A stretch of DNA of 64,000 nucleotides from Pseudomonas sp. ok272. GTDB lineage: Bacteria; Pseudomonadota; Gammaproteobacteria; Pseudomonadales; Pseudomonadaceae. Position numbers and translations under genes: made by a program. Below the pieces are notes generated by a model. It was not told the origin of the DNA, ran no database searches, and saw nothing but the letters and a program-made list of their open reading frames with translations. Position 1 is the first letter of the stretch; every line of letters begins with the position of its first letter. Below, piece after piece: positions 20,042-29,655 of this stretch. The stretch is from contig NZ_FOCB01000010.1 in NCBI RefSeq assembly GCF_900109995.1, positions 1 through 64,000 on the forward strand, given 5' to 3'.

Positions 20042-20128
20042 GACCGTGCCGCTGCAAACCCTCGTCCCGGCCTGTGCATCAGGCCGTGCACATCCCCTGC
20101 AATAACTAACACTTGACCTTCGATATGG

Positions 20129-20145
20129 ATGATAAGCATTATCAT
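20129..20145. promoter_or_regulatory. Fur box upstream of the ECF sigma gene
   Basis: ATGATAA-GCA-TTATCAT is a perfect 7-3-7 inverted repeat about 27 bp before the sigma factor start. It closely matches Fur-box half-sites, so the heme-signalling cluster is probably iron-repressed. Confidence 0.82.
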
Positions 20146-20171
20146 TCGCTCGAAATGGATCAGGTTCTCTT

Positions 20172-20690
20172 GTGAGTCAATCTCGCTTCAATCACGTTTT
20201 CCTCGCGCAGCGCGTGTCGCTGCTGCGCACGCTGGAGCGGATGGTCAATAACCACAGCACCGCCGAGGACCTGCTGCAGGAAACCTACCTGCGCGTGACC
20301 CGGGCGCTGAGCGAGCGCGCCATCGACCACCTGGAACCCTTCGTCTTCCAGACCGCCCGCAACCTGGCGCTGGACCACCTGCGGGCACGGCGCATTCAAT
20401 CCCGGACGATGCTTGAGGACGTGCCCCTGGACGTCCTGCAAAGTGTCGTCGCACCGCTCAGCAGCGCCGAGGACGCCGCCCACGCCGAACAAATGCTCGA
20501 GCGCTTGAACATCAGCCTCAATCAACTGACCCCGCGCCAACAGCAGATGTTCATCCTCAGCCGCTTGCACGGGCACAGCTACCTGGAAATTGCCGAACGA
20601 CTCGACGTCTCCCTGAGCACCGTGCAAAAGGATTTGAAGCTGATCATGGCGATTTGTGTCGGTGTGGCCGATCGCCTCAACGGCAACTGA
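20172..20690 (+). CDS. ECF sigma factor (FecI-type) of a heme-uptake signalling system
   Basis: 172 residues from a GTG at 20172. Region 2 is visible as AEDLLQETYLRVTRAL with an FVFQTARNLALDHLRARR segment, and region 4 as LTPRQQQMFILSRLHGHSY followed by a helix-turn-helix (LEIAERLDVSLSTVQKDL). It heads a sigma, anti-sigma, receptor, heme-oxygenase set and follows a Fur box. The set matches the Hxu/Hur heme cell-surface-signalling systems of P. aeruginosa and P. putida, in which heme binding to the receptor releases the sigma factor to transcribe the receptor gene. Confidence 0.88.
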   Translation: MSQSRFNHVFLAQRVSLLRTLERMVNNHSTAEDLLQETYLRVTRALSERAIDHLEPFVFQTARNLALDHLRARRIQSRTMLEDVPLDVLQSVVAPLSSAEDAAHAEQMLERLNISLNQLTPRQQQMFILSRLHGHSYLEIAERLDVSLSTVQKDLKLIMAICVGVADRLNGN

Positions 20691-20808
20691 ATGTCCAGGC
20701 ATGGGTTTTACGCCACTGCGTCAGCACGCAGGCTTTGCTACCCTTGACCGGCGTTTGCACCATCCCCATTAAAAACCAGCCGCGCGCAGACGTGGCCGAG
20801 GAACACCC

Positions 20809-21780
20809 GTGACGGACAGCCCACACTCCCACCCGCCGGACCCGGCGCGGGACTCAACCCGCGCCAGTGCGATGGACCAGGCACTGGACTGGCTGATCGT
20901 GCTGGACAGTCCGAGCGAGGCGCAACGGCGTGAGTTCCAGGGGTGGCTGGCGGCCGACCCGCGTAACGTCGAGGCCTACACCAAGGCCCAGGCCATTTGG
21001 GACGGCCCGCACGTGGCGCAATGCGCACACTCGCTCGACACCCGCCAACGCAAACCCAACCTGGTCGCCCGCCTGCGCCCGCACTGGAAACCGCTGACCA
21101 CTGCAGCCATCCTGGTCCTCGGCCTGCTCAGTTTCAGTAACCTGCCCATGCGCCTGCAGGCCGATCACCTGACAGTGGTCGGTGAGCGCCAGCGCTTGCA
21201 GTTGGAGGACGGCTCCAACGTCCTGCTCAACACCAACTCGGCGTTCTCCAGCACCATCAACGAGCAAAAGCGCGTGGCCCGCCTGTATCAAGGCGAGGCT
21301 TACTTCGAAGTCGCGGCCAATCGCGGCCAGCCAATGGAAATCGCCGCCGGCCCGGTGACCGCCAGCGTGCGCGACACCACGTTCGCCGTACGCTACCTGG
21401 ACGGCATCGCCCAGGTCCGCGTACAGCGTGGCGCCGTCGATCTGCGCAGCACGCAAAACGATGCCCGCGTGCGCTTGAGCGCCGGCGAAAGCATCCGCAT
21501 CGGCCCCAATGGCTTTGATCAGCCGGCGCGACTCGACCCGCTCACTGAGCTGGCGTGGGTCCAGGGACGCCTGGTGTTCGAGAACTGCCCGCTGAACCAG
21601 GTGCTGGCCGAATTGAGCCGCTACTACCCTGGCTGGATCATCAACAACAACCAGCAATTGGCCAACGTCGCCGTGACGGGCAACTACCGCCTCGATCGAC
21701 CGCTGGACGTGGTCCGCTCGCTGGCCCACATCACCCGCGCCAAGGTCCAGGAGTTCCCGGCCCTGGTGATCCTGAACTGA
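20809..21780 (+). CDS. FecR-like anti-sigma factor
   Basis: 323 residues from a GTG at 20809. The N-terminal cytoplasmic DUF4880-like region (AMDQALDWLIVLDSP, then FQGWLAADPRNVEAY) binds the sigma factor. One transmembrane helix lies near 98-116 (AAILVLGLLSFSNLP). The periplasmic FecR domain follows, with GERQRLQLEDGSNVLLNTNS and YQGEAYFEV. A C-terminal secretin/TonB-short-N-like part (NQVLAELSRYYPG) would meet the receptor's STN domain. It lies 118 bp after the sigma gene and 121 bp before the receptor. Confidence 0.9.
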   Translation: MTDSPHSHPPDPARDSTRASAMDQALDWLIVLDSPSEAQRREFQGWLAADPRNVEAYTKAQAIWDGPHVAQCAHSLDTRQRKPNLVARLRPHWKPLTTAAILVLGLLSFSNLPMRLQADHLTVVGERQRLQLEDGSNVLLNTNSAFSSTINEQKRVARLYQGEAYFEVAANRGQPMEIAAGPVTASVRDTTFAVRYLDGIAQVRVQRGAVDLRSTQNDARVRLSAGESIRIGPNGFDQPARLDPLTELAWVQGRLVFENCPLNQVLAELSRYYPGWIINNNQQLANVAVTGNYRLDRPLDVVRSLAHITRAKVQEFPALVILN

Positions 21781-21781
21781 A

Positions 21782-21796
21782 TGAGAATTATTTTTA
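21782..21796. promoter_or_regulatory. possible second Fur-like site before the heme receptor
   Basis: TGAGAATTATTTTTA matches 11 of 14 defined positions of the 7-1-7 Fur consensus TGATAAT-N-ATTATCA. It starts at the anti-sigma stop codon and is 106 bp upstream of the receptor gene. Weak on its own. Confidence 0.35.
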
Positions 21797-21901
21797 CTCG
21801 GTAGTCACTTCCCGTACGTCTCGTTATAGTCAATGCAACTTATTCGCATCCTTGATGCCAATTTGCACCTATTCAGATTCGTGCGACACGGAGCGCTATC
21901 G

Positions 21902-24487
21902 ATGTCCTCTCGCCTTACCCGCCGGTCCTCTTCACCTTCCGCCCGCGTGCAGAACTGCACGTTGTCCCTGCTGACGGTCGCCCTCCTGGTCGCCGGCGCG
22001 CACGCCGCACCCGTCCTGGCCGCCACCGCGACCCCGCAACCAAGCAGCATGGGCGATTACGCCTTTGCCATTGCCCAGCAGCCGCTGGTGTCGGCACTCA
22101 ACGCCTTCACCGCTGTCACCGGCTGGCAGGTCGGCCTACCGGCAGAACTGGCGGAAGGCATCGCTTCACCCGGCGTGCACGGCGCCTTGAGCCCGGAAAA
22201 AGCCCTGGACCGCCTGCTGGCAGGGACCAACCTGAGCTACCGCAAGCTGGGCAACAACACCATCGTGCTGGAGAAGCGCACCGCGGCCGGCACCCTCGCC
22301 CTGCAACAGACCACCATCAGCGCCACCCGCCAAGAACAGAGCATCGACAGCGTCCCGGCCACCGTCACCGTGCACACCCGCGAAGAACTGGACCGCAACA
22401 ACGTCAACACCATCAAGGAACTGGTGCGCTATGAGCCGGGCGTGTCGGTCGGCGGCACCGGCACCCGTGGTGGCATCAGCGGCTACAACATCCGCGGCAT
22501 CGATGGCGACCGGATCCTGACCCAGGTCGACGGCGTCGAGATCCCCAACGGTTTCTTCAACGGTCCCTACGCCAAGAGCCAGCGCAACTACGTCGACCCG
22601 GAGATCATCAAGCGCGTGGAAATCCTCCGCGGCCCGGCGTCGGTGCTGTATGGCAGCAACGCCATCGGCGGCGCGGTCAGCTACTACACCCTCGACCCGG
22701 ACGACATCATCAAGCCCGGCAAGGACGTCGGTGCCCGCCTCAAGACCGGCTACAGCTCCGCCGATGACAGCTGGCTGAAGTCCGCCACCGTCGCCGGCCG
22801 CACCGGTCAGTTCGATGGCTTGCTGCACTTCAGCCAGCGCGACGGCCACGAGACTGAATCCTACGGCCACAACAACGGCACCGGCCTCGACCGCACCGCC
22901 GCCAACCCGGAGGACGTACGCACCACCAACGTACTGGCCAAGGCCGGCTGGAACTACGCCGACGACGCCCGCCTGGCCCTGACCTACGAGAAGTACAAGG
23001 ACGACCGCGACAGCGACCAGCAAAGCGTCGTCGGTGGGCCGTTCGACAAGGGCCAACCGTTGGGCATGTACCGCTGGCGGACCGGCAATGACACTGTCAG
23101 CCGCGAGCGCTTCGGCCTGCAAAACACCTTCGCCCTCGACTCCCGGTGGGTCGATAACGTCAAGTGGAGCCTGAACCACCAGATCGCCAAGACCCACCAG
23201 ACCACCGTGGAAGACTACTTCCCGGTAGTCCGTCACGTGATTCGCTCGCGTGAAACCGTGTATGAAGAAAAACAGTGGGTATTCGACGCCCAATTGGACA
23301 AAGCCTTCGACATCGCGAACACCAGCCATGTGCTGACCTACGGCACCACCCTCAAGCAAGAAAAAGTCACCGGCTCGCGCAGCGGCAGTGGCACGTGCCT
23401 GGCGGTCGGTCGTGGGTGCAGCGCCATCGGCGCCATCAGCCCCGGCGACGTGCTGAAAAAGTCCAGCGACTTCCCGGACCCGACCATCAACACCTACAGC
23501 CTGTTCGCCCAGGACCAGATCAGCTGGAACAACTGGACCTTCCTGCCGGGCGTGCGCTACGACTACACCCAGCTCAAGCCGCACATCACCCAGGAGTTCC
23601 TCAACACCGTGAACCCCGACGGCAAGGGCACGGTCAGCAGCGAGAACAAGACCTGGCACCGTGTCTCGCCCAAGTTCGGCCTGACCTACGCCCTGACCGA
23701 CAACTACACCTGGTACGGCCAATACGCCGAAGGTTTCCGCACCCCGACCGCCAAGGCGCTGTACGGTCGCTTCGAGAACACCAGCACCGGCTATCGCGTC
23801 GCGCCTAACCCCGACCTGGAACCGGAAAAGAGCCAGAGCTACGAAACCGGCCTGCGCGGCAACTTCGAGTCGGGTAACTTCGGCGTGGCGGTGTTCTATA
23901 ACAAGTACCGCGACTTCATCAACGAAGACGCGATCAAACCTGGCTACGACGAGCTGACGTTCAAGAGCGAGAACATCAAGCACGCGACCATCAAGGGCGT
24001 GGAAGTCAAAGGTCGCCTGAACCTCGACCCTTTCGGCGCGCCACAGGGCCTCTACACCCAGGGCTCGATTGCCTATGCCTACGGTCGCAACAACGACACC
24101 GGCGAGCCACTCAACTCCGTCAATCCGATGACCGGCGTGTTTGGCCTGGGTTACGACCAGGACAACTACGGCGCCTTGCTGAGCTGGACCCTGGTACAGA
24201 AGAAAAACCGCGTCGACGACAGCACGTTCAAGTCGCCAGACGGCATCAATGCGCAGTTCAAGACCCCTGGCTACGGCGTACTTGATCTGTCCGGTTTCTA
24301 CAAGGTCACCGACGACGTCACCGTCAGCGCCGGCCTCTACAACCTGGCCGACAAGAAGTACTGGCAGTGGGACAACGTGCGCGGTTTCGACGCCTCGGGG
24401 GAAGCCGCCGTGCTCGCCCCCGCCAACCTCGACCGCCTGACCAACCCTGGCCGCAACGCCTCGATCAACGTGGTCTGGGATATCTGA
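21902..24487 (+). CDS. TonB-dependent heme/hemoprotein receptor with signalling (STN) domain
   Basis: 861 residues from the ATG at 21902 (GGAG 10 nt upstream; the frame is open to 21833). A long signal peptide ends near AAPVLA. Next come an STN signalling domain (about 55-120, with PLVSALNAFTAVTGWQVGLP), the TonB-dependent plug (about 155-265, with RGIDGDRILTQVDGVEIPNG and LRGPASVLYGSNAIGGAV) and the 22-strand barrel. FRTP and NPDLEPEKS correspond to the FRAP and NPNL boxes of heme receptors. The C-terminus is WDI rather than phenylalanine. STN plus adjacent sigma/anti-sigma genes indicates transport and signalling; the downstream heme oxygenase points to heme. Confidence 0.9.
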   Translation: MSSRLTRRSSSPSARVQNCTLSLLTVALLVAGAHAAPVLAATATPQPSSMGDYAFAIAQQPLVSALNAFTAVTGWQVGLPAELAEGIASPGVHGALSPEKALDRLLAGTNLSYRKLGNNTIVLEKRTAAGTLALQQTTISATRQEQSIDSVPATVTVHTREELDRNNVNTIKELVRYEPGVSVGGTGTRGGISGYNIRGIDGDRILTQVDGVEIPNGFFNGPYAKSQRNYVDPEIIKRVEILRGPASVLYGSNAIGGAVSYYTLDPDDIIKPGKDVGARLKTGYSSADDSWLKSATVAGRTGQFDGLLHFSQRDGHETESYGHNNGTGLDRTAANPEDVRTTNVLAKAGWNYADDARLALTYEKYKDDRDSDQQSVVGGPFDKGQPLGMYRWRTGNDTVSRERFGLQNTFALDSRWVDNVKWSLNHQIAKTHQTTVEDYFPVVRHVIRSRETVYEEKQWVFDAQLDKAFDIANTSHVLTYGTTLKQEKVTGSRSGSGTCLAVGRGCSAIGAISPGDVLKKSSDFPDPTINTYSLFAQDQISWNNWTFLPGVRYDYTQLKPHITQEFLNTVNPDGKGTVSSENKTWHRVSPKFGLTYALTDNYTWYGQYAEGFRTPTAKALYGRFENTSTGYRVAPNPDLEPEKSQSYETGLRGNFESGNFGVAVFYNKYRDFINEDAIKPGYDELTFKSENIKHATIKGVEVKGRLNLDPFGAPQGLYTQGSIAYAYGRNNDTGEPLNSVNPMTGVFGLGYDQDNYGALLSWTLVQKKNRVDDSTFKSPDGINAQFKTPGYGVLDLSGFYKVTDDVTVSAGLYNLADKKYWQWDNVRGFDASGEAAVLAPANLDRLTNPGRNASINVVWDI

Positions 24488-24508
24488 TTACCTGCACCCC
24501 CAAGAAAC

Positions 24509-24547
24509 CCTCGCTGCGATTTTATGAAGTCGCCGCGAGGATTTTTT
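24509..24547 (+). terminator. intrinsic terminator between the heme receptor and heme oxygenase genes
   Basis: Stem CCTCGC/GCGAGG continues as GCGA/TCGC around a TTTTATGAAG loop, followed by ATTTTTTA. It is strong; hemO would need readthrough or its own promoter in the next 60 bp. Confidence 0.85.
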
Positions 24548-24609
24548 ACTGTGCCGCGTCTCCTTGTTCGTCTAGTTACCAAGCGCCTCTCATTCTCAAG
24601 GACATTTTC

Positions 24610-25218
24610 ATGACCGCCGCCGACACCTCCCAACGCCCGAGCCTGCGCTCACAACGCCTGAACCAGATCACCCACGAGCCGCACGCCAAGCTCGACGCCT
24701 TGGTCAAAGCTCACTCGCCGTTCGAGACCCAAGTCAGCTTCGCCCGTTTTGTGGTGGCCCAGTACCTGTTCCAATCGGAACTGGTGTCGCTGTACAACGA
24801 CCCAGCGCTGATCGCCATCGTCCCGGACCTGGCGGCACGCTGCCGTGCCGAAGCGGCCAAGGCCGACCTGAGCGACCTGGACACCGAAGTCCCGGCCCCG
24901 GTGGCAGGCGCGGTGAACCACCCCAGCAAGGCCGAGGCCCTGGGCTGGCTGTTCGTTTCCGAAGGCTCGAAACTCGGTGCGGCTTTCCTGATCAAGCGTG
25001 CTGTTGGCTTGGGCCTGAGCGACACCTTCGGTGCCCGTCACCTGGGCGAGCCTGAAGGCGGCCGAGCCGAAGGCTGGAAGCGCTTCGTCAAGACCCTCGA
25101 TGGCCTGGCGTTCACGGCCGAGGAAGAAGCAGCTGCCGACAAAGGCGCAATCGACGCCTTCAACCGCTTCACCGTCTTGCTGGAACAGGCCTACGCCAGC
25201 GCGCCAGAACTGGCCTGA
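24610..25218 (+). CDS. hemO: biliverdin-producing heme oxygenase
   Basis: Opens the heme ring to release iron, biliverdin and CO in the cytosol. 202 residues, from the ATG at 24610 with AAGGA 7 nt upstream. The N-terminus SLRSQRLNQITHEPHAKLDALV (first part) is very like the PigA/HemO family; the proximal heme ligand is probably the His in EPHAKLD (about H25). The distal-helix glycines are in FVSEGSKLGAAFL. It follows the heme receptor after a terminator, completing uptake plus degradation. Confidence 0.93.
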   Translation: MTAADTSQRPSLRSQRLNQITHEPHAKLDALVKAHSPFETQVSFARFVVAQYLFQSELVSLYNDPALIAIVPDLAARCRAEAAKADLSDLDTEVPAPVAGAVNHPSKAEALGWLFVSEGSKLGAAFLIKRAVGLGLSDTFGARHLGEPEGGRAEGWKRFVKTLDGLAFTAEEEAAADKGAIDAFNRFTVLLEQAYASAPELA

Positions 25219-25225
25219 GTCCCCT

Positions 25226-25313
25226 GTGGGAGCGAGCCTGCTCGCGATAGCGACCGGTCAGTCAATGATGATGTTGGATCGACGACCGCCTTCGCGAGCA
25301 GGCTCGCTGCCAC
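25226..25313. repeat. REP pair after hemO (88 bp)
   Basis: GTGGGAGCGAGCCTGCTCGC and an inverted partner that has one mismatch (GCTGCCAC instead of GCTCCCAC). Confidence 0.85.
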
Positions 25314-25370
25314 AGGATCAACGCAAGCCAGGTTCCTCCCACCCAACCGCGCAGCCATTTGCCAAGACCT

Positions 25371-25766
25371 ATGTCCCGCCCCGCCTCTTCGAAAATCGCC
25401 CGCCTACTCTACGGCCTGCTGGCCTACGTCAGCCTGGGCATAGGCCTGATCGCCATTGTGGTGCCAGGGCTGCCCACCACCGAGTTCATCCTGCTGGCCG
25501 CCTGGGCTGCCACCAAGAGTTCGCCGCGCCTGAGTGCCTGGCTGGAAAACCATCGCCTGTTCGGACCGATCCTGAGCAACTGGCGCAACGGCAAGATCAT
25601 CGCTCGCCGGGCGAAAGTCAGCGCCACCGCCAGCATGCTGCTGTGCGCCGGCCTGATGCTGGTGATGCTCGACCACGGCTGGCCGATCTACCTGGCCATC
25701 GCCGGCATGGGCCTGGGTAACCTGTGGATCTGGTCGAGACCGGAGTCCCTGGCCCAGGTTTCCTGA
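25371..25766 (+). CDS. DUF454 (YbaN-like) inner-membrane protein
   Basis: 131 residues from the ATG at 25371; a TTG at 25359 is possible. Small membrane protein with helices near 14-36 (LLYGLLAYVSLGIGLIAIVV) and two more near the C-terminus. GLPTTEFILLAAWAATKSSPRL is the DUF454 hallmark (LPTTPFLLLAA-type). Function unknown in general. In P. putida a DUF454 gene also sits beside the heme oxygenase, so a link with heme or membrane homeostasis is possible but unproven. Confidence 0.85.
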   Translation: MSRPASSKIARLLYGLLAYVSLGIGLIAIVVPGLPTTEFILLAAWAATKSSPRLSAWLENHRLFGPILSNWRNGKIIARRAKVSATASMLLCAGLMLVMLDHGWPIYLAIAGMGLGNLWIWSRPESLAQVS

Positions 25767-25991
25767 GGCAGAATGTTAAATTTATTCAACGAAAAATGAG
25801 CTTTAGCGGCGAAAACACCCACTGATTCTGCCGAAACATCCTCTATTCACGACAAATCGATGACCGCACATCGATTTTCCCTCATGCATCTCATCTGTAA
25901 GCCGATGTGTCAGACATGGCGCCGAATGGACTTGACGAGCAGGTCGATCAAGACCCATTGCCAACCGGTCATTCATTCGCGAGATCACTCC

Positions 25992-28130
25992 ATGCTCGAC
26001 TCTCTTTCCATCCGCCTCAAAATCGTGCTGTTGTCCGGACTGTGCCTACTGGGTGTGGTCGGGTTGATTGTCGGCATGAACCTCTACCAGACCAATCAAA
26101 ACGACGAACTGGTCAGCGACTCCAGTAGCAAAATGCTCACCCGCAGCGTCGAGAACCTGCTCCAGGCCAAGGCCGCCGAGCAGGCCGTGCGGGTGCAGAA
26201 GACCTTCGGTGAAACCCTGGCGCTGGTGACCGCCCTGGCCGACCAGTTGAGCGACCTGCGCACCATGGCCGGCACACGCTCGCTGGACGCCGGCAGCTTG
26301 CGTGAAGAACTCAACCAGAGCCTGAAAACCACCTTCGAGCGCAATGGCGGGGTGCTGGGCATCTGGCTGGCCTACGAACCCAACGCCCTGGATGGCAAGG
26401 ACAGCGAGTTCGTCAACGATGAAGCGCGGATGTCCAACGAAATCGGGCGCTTCGCCAGCTATTGGAGCCGCGCCACCGGCCCCGGGCTCAACAGCGTGAT
26501 GATCGAAGAGGACATGACCAAGACCACCCTGAACCTCAGCGGCAAGGCCTATAACGTCTGGTACACCTGCTCGCGCGACAGCAAGCGCACCTGCCTGCTC
26601 GACCCGTACTCCGACATCGCCGACGGCAAGGAGATGCTGATGACCACCATCACTGTCCCGTTGCTGGTCGAGGGCAAGGCCATCGGTGTGGTCGGTGTCG
26701 ACCTGGCGCTGGACTCCCTGCAAGCCGCCGCCCTCGACTCCCAGAGCGAACTGTTCAACGGCGCCGGGAACATGCTGATCGTCTCCGGCAGCGGCGTGAT
26801 GGCGGCCTACAGCAACAACGCCAAACAAGTGGGCAAGAACATCACCCAGACCCTGGGCAATGACGGCAAGGACGTGCTGCAACTGCTCGGCGCCAATACC
26901 CCGAAGATCCTCAAGCAGGGCGATCTGATCCGCGCCGTGTTCCCGGTCAGCCCGATACCCGACACCCAGCCCTGGGGCGTGGTGATCGACCTGCCCCAGC
27001 AAGTGCTGCTGGCCGATGCGCTGAAACTGCAAGGGGTACTCGATGACATGCGCAACAGCGGCACGCTCAAGACCCTGCTGGTCGCCAGCGTGGCGGGCGT
27101 GATCGGGTTGTTGCTGATCTGGCTGACGGCCTCCGGCGTGACGCGCCCCATCAACAGCGTGGCCGCCATGCTCAAGGCGATTGCCAGCGGTGACGGTGAC
27201 CTGACCCAACGCCTGAACTACACCAAGAAGGACGAACTGGGTGAGTTGGTGAGCTGGTTCAACCGCTTCCTCGACAAGCTGCAACCGACCATTGCCCAGA
27301 TCAAACAGAGCATCATCGAGGCACGCGGCACCGCCGACCAGTCTTCGGAAATCGCTCGCCAGACCAGCGAAGGCATGCAAGTGCAGTTCCGCGAAATCGA
27401 TCAGGTCGCCACCGCCTCCAACGAGATGAGTGCCACCGCCCATGACGTTGCCAACAGCGCCTCGAATGCCGCCAGCGCCGCCAAAGGTGCCGACCAGTCG
27501 GCCCGTGACGGCATGTCGATCATCGAGCGCAGCACCCGCGACATCAGCCAACTGGCCGAGGAAGTCAGCAAGGCCGTGACCGAAGTCGAAGCCTTGGCGG
27601 TCAACAGTGAACAGATCGGCTCGGTACTGGAAGTGATCCGTAGCATCGCCGAGCAAACCAACTTGCTGGCCCTCAACGCCGCCATCGAGGCGGCCCGGGC
27701 TGGCGAGAGCGGTCGCGGCTTCGCGGTGGTCGCCGATGAAGTGCGCAACCTGGCCAAGCGCACCCAGGATTCGGTGGAGGAAATCCGCCTGGTGATCGAG
27801 CGTATCCAGACCGGCACCCGTGATGTGGTCGCCACCATGCATTCGAGCCAGACCCAGGCGCACAACAACGCCGGACAGATCCAGCAGGCCGTGCAAGCTC
27901 TGGGCAAGATCAGCGAGGCGGTCACGGTCATCAGCGACATGAACCTGCAAATCGCCAGCGCCGCCGAGCAACAAAGCGCCGTGGCCGAAGAGGTCAACCG
28001 CAATGTCTCGGCGATCCGCAGCGTCACCGAAACCCTGACCGAACAGGCCACCGAATCGGCGCAGATCAGCAGCCAACTCAACTCACTGGCCAGCCAGCAG
28101 ATGAAATTGATGGATCAGTTCCGGGTGTAA
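25992..28130 (+). CDS. methyl-accepting chemotaxis protein with dCache-like sensor
   Basis: 712 residues from the ATG at 25992; the frame is open to 25860 but an N-terminal membrane helix right after [10 protein letters not shown] is usual. TM1 about 12-32, periplasmic sensor about 33-355, TM2 about 361-380, HAMP ([20 protein letters not shown]) to ~435, then the methylation helices and signalling hairpin with [19 protein letters not shown] near 553-572. The sensor is long enough for a double Cache domain and contains [13 protein letters not shown], as in the membrane-distal Cache module. The ligand cannot be read from sequence. It has no C-terminal CheR-binding pentapeptide. Confidence 0.93.
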   Translation: MLDSLSIRLKIVLLSGLCLLGVVGLIVGMNLYQTNQNDELVSDSSSKMLTRSVENLLQAKAAEQAVRVQKTFGETLALVTALADQLSDLRTMAGTRSLDAGSLREELNQSLKTTFERNGGVLGIWLAYEPNALDGKDSEFVNDEARMSNEIGRFASYWSRATGPGLNSVMIEEDMTKTTLNLSGKAYNVWYTCSRDSKRTCLLDPYSDIADGKEMLMTTITVPLLVEGKAIGVVGVDLALDSLQAAALDSQSELFNGAGNMLIVSGSGVMAAYSNNAKQVGKNITQTLGNDGKDVLQLLGANTPKILKQGDLIRAVFPVSPIPDTQPWGVVIDLPQQVLLADALKLQGVLDDMRNSGTLKTLLVASVAGVIGLLLIWLTASGVTRPINSVAAMLKAIASGDGDLTQRLNYTKKDELGELVSWFNRFLDKLQPTIAQIKQSIIEARGTADQSSEIARQTSEGMQVQFREIDQVATASNEMSATAHDVANSASNAASAAKGADQSARDGMSIIERSTRDISQLAEEVSKAVTEVEALAVNSEQIGSVLEVIRSIAEQTNLLALNAAIEAARAGESGRGFAVVADEVRNLAKRTQDSVEEIRLVIERIQTGTRDVVATMHSSQTQAHNNAGQIQQAVQALGKISEAVTVISDMNLQIASAAEQQSAVAEEVNRNVSAIRSVTETLTEQATESAQISSQLNSLASQQMKLMDQFRV

Positions 28131-28178
28131 GTGCCTCGACCTCTTGTATCCTCAGGCCCTCTTACCGGAGGGCCTTCG

Positions 28179-29528
28179 ATGACGGATCTACTCACGTCCA
28201 TTCAAGCCGCGCTCGGCTTGCCAGCAACCGCCATCCCCTGCACCGGCGAAGGCGCCCTGCCCTCGGCGTTTGCCGTCACCGAACTGGCCTGCGCCAGTAT
28301 CGGCGCCGCGGGTCAGGCGGTCAGTGAACTGCTGCGCCAACACACCGGCCGCTCGCCCGCCCTGGAAGTGGACCGGCGCCTCGCTTCGTTCTGGTTTGCC
28401 CGTTCAATCCGCCCTATCGGCTGGAACGTACCGCCGTTATGGGACCCGATTGCCGGTGACTACGCGACGAAAGACGGTTGGATCCGCCTGCACACCAACG
28501 CGCCCCACCACCGCGCGGCGACTGAAACCGTACTCGGCGCCTGCACTGACCGCATCGCGATGGCGGCCAAGGTCGGCCGATGGACCGCAAGCGAGTTGGA
28601 ACACGCGGTCGTCGACGCCGGCGGTTGCGCTGCGCAAATGCGCACCTGGCCAGCCTGGCAATCCCACCCCCAAGGCCTGGCCGTCAACGCCGAACCGCTG
28701 GTTCACGTCCAGGCCCACCCTGGCGAGCGCCCCGGCACCTGGCAGGGTTCGATTGCCCAGCCACTGGCGGGGATCAAAGTGCTGGACCTGACCCGTGTGC
28801 TGGCGGGGCCGATTGCCAGTCGGTTTCTTGCCGGCGTCGGCGCGGATGTGTTGCGCATCGATCCGCCGCACTGGAACGAGCCGGGGGTGATCCCGGAGGT
28901 GACCCTGGGTAAACGCTGCGCCTGCCTGGACCTGCGCAACCCCGACGAGCGCCGGGTCTTCGAAAGCCTGCTCAAGGACGCCGACATTCTGCTGCACGGC
29001 TACCGCGCCGACGCCCTGGACCAACTTGGCTACGGCAGCGACGAACGACAGGCGCTGGCCCCTGGGCTGATTGACGTCAGCCTCAATGCCTATGGCTGGA
29101 ACGGCCCCTGGCGCAACCGCCGGGGCTTCGACAGCCTGGTGCAGATGAGTTGCGGTATCGCCGACGCCGGCATGCGCTACACACACGCCGACAACCCCAC
29201 CCCCCTGCCGGTCCAGGCACTGGACCACGCCACCGGTTACTTGATGGCGGCCAGTGCGATCAAGGCATTGACCGAGCGCCTGGCAACCGGACACGGCCGT
29301 TCGGCCCGCCTATCGCTGGCGCGCACCGCAAAACTGTTGATTGAGCATGGGCCCGGCACTCAAGCGCCGCTACGCGCCGAAGACACGGACGATCACGGCC
29401 TGCTGGTGGAGCAAACCGCCTGGGGACCGGCGCATCGACTACAGGTGCCGCTGAAGATTAGCGGCAGCCCACTGCAGTGGGCATTGCCGGCCACAGAACT
29501 GGGATCACATCGCCCGCAGTGGCGGTGA
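28179..29528 (+). CDS. class III (CaiB/BaiF-type) CoA-transferase family protein
   Basis: 449 residues from the ATG at 28179 with GGAGG upstream (frame open to 28131). The second half is a recognisable CaiB/BaiF N-domain: LAGIKVLDLTRVLAGPIASRFL (first residues of it), GADVLRIDPP, LGKRCACLDLRN, ADILLHGYRADAL. The expected catalytic aspartate is in RRGFDSLVQ (about D318). The first ~200 residues look like a rearranged partial copy of the same fold (WFARSIRPIGWNVPPLWDP, GWIRLHTN), so the domain order is unusual. It likely moves CoA between carboxylic acids; the substrate is unknown. No pathway genes adjoin it. Confidence 0.8.
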   Translation: MTDLLTSIQAALGLPATAIPCTGEGALPSAFAVTELACASIGAAGQAVSELLRQHTGRSPALEVDRRLASFWFARSIRPIGWNVPPLWDPIAGDYATKDGWIRLHTNAPHHRAATETVLGACTDRIAMAAKVGRWTASELEHAVVDAGGCAAQMRTWPAWQSHPQGLAVNAEPLVHVQAHPGERPGTWQGSIAQPLAGIKVLDLTRVLAGPIASRFLAGVGADVLRIDPPHWNEPGVIPEVTLGKRCACLDLRNPDERRVFESLLKDADILLHGYRADALDQLGYGSDERQALAPGLIDVSLNAYGWNGPWRNRRGFDSLVQMSCGIADAGMRYTHADNPTPLPVQALDHATGYLMAASAIKALTERLATGHGRSARLSLARTAKLLIEHGPGTQAPLRAEDTDDHGLLVEQTAWGPAHRLQVPLKISGSPLQWALPATELGSHRPQWR

Positions 29529-29540
29529 CAGTATGGACAC

Positions 29541-29637
29541 CTTCGCCGGCAAGCCGGTCTCACTCCCACAGGGGGCCAGGGCCAGGCACTGGTGTTGTGT
29601 CGCTGATAGACCTTGTGGGAGCGAGCCTGCTCGCGAA
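29541..29637. repeat. mixed REP pair after the CoA-transferase gene
   Basis: The left arm is of a different type (TTCGCCGGCAAGCCGG then CTCCCACAG), while the right arm is the standard GTGGGAGCGAGCCTGCTCGC. The arms are in tail-to-tail order. Confidence 0.65.
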
Positions 29638-29655
29638 AGCATCAGCCTGCGGCAA

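Noticed and set aside
20068-20086. Terminator after gap (CGGCCTG/CAGGCCG hairpin)
   Set aside because: The 7-bp stem is real but has no T-run, so I did not call it a terminator.
20042-20128. Small ORFs between gap and the ECF sigma gene
   Set aside because: No RBS or coding-like composition; the space holds a hairpin and leads to the Fur box.
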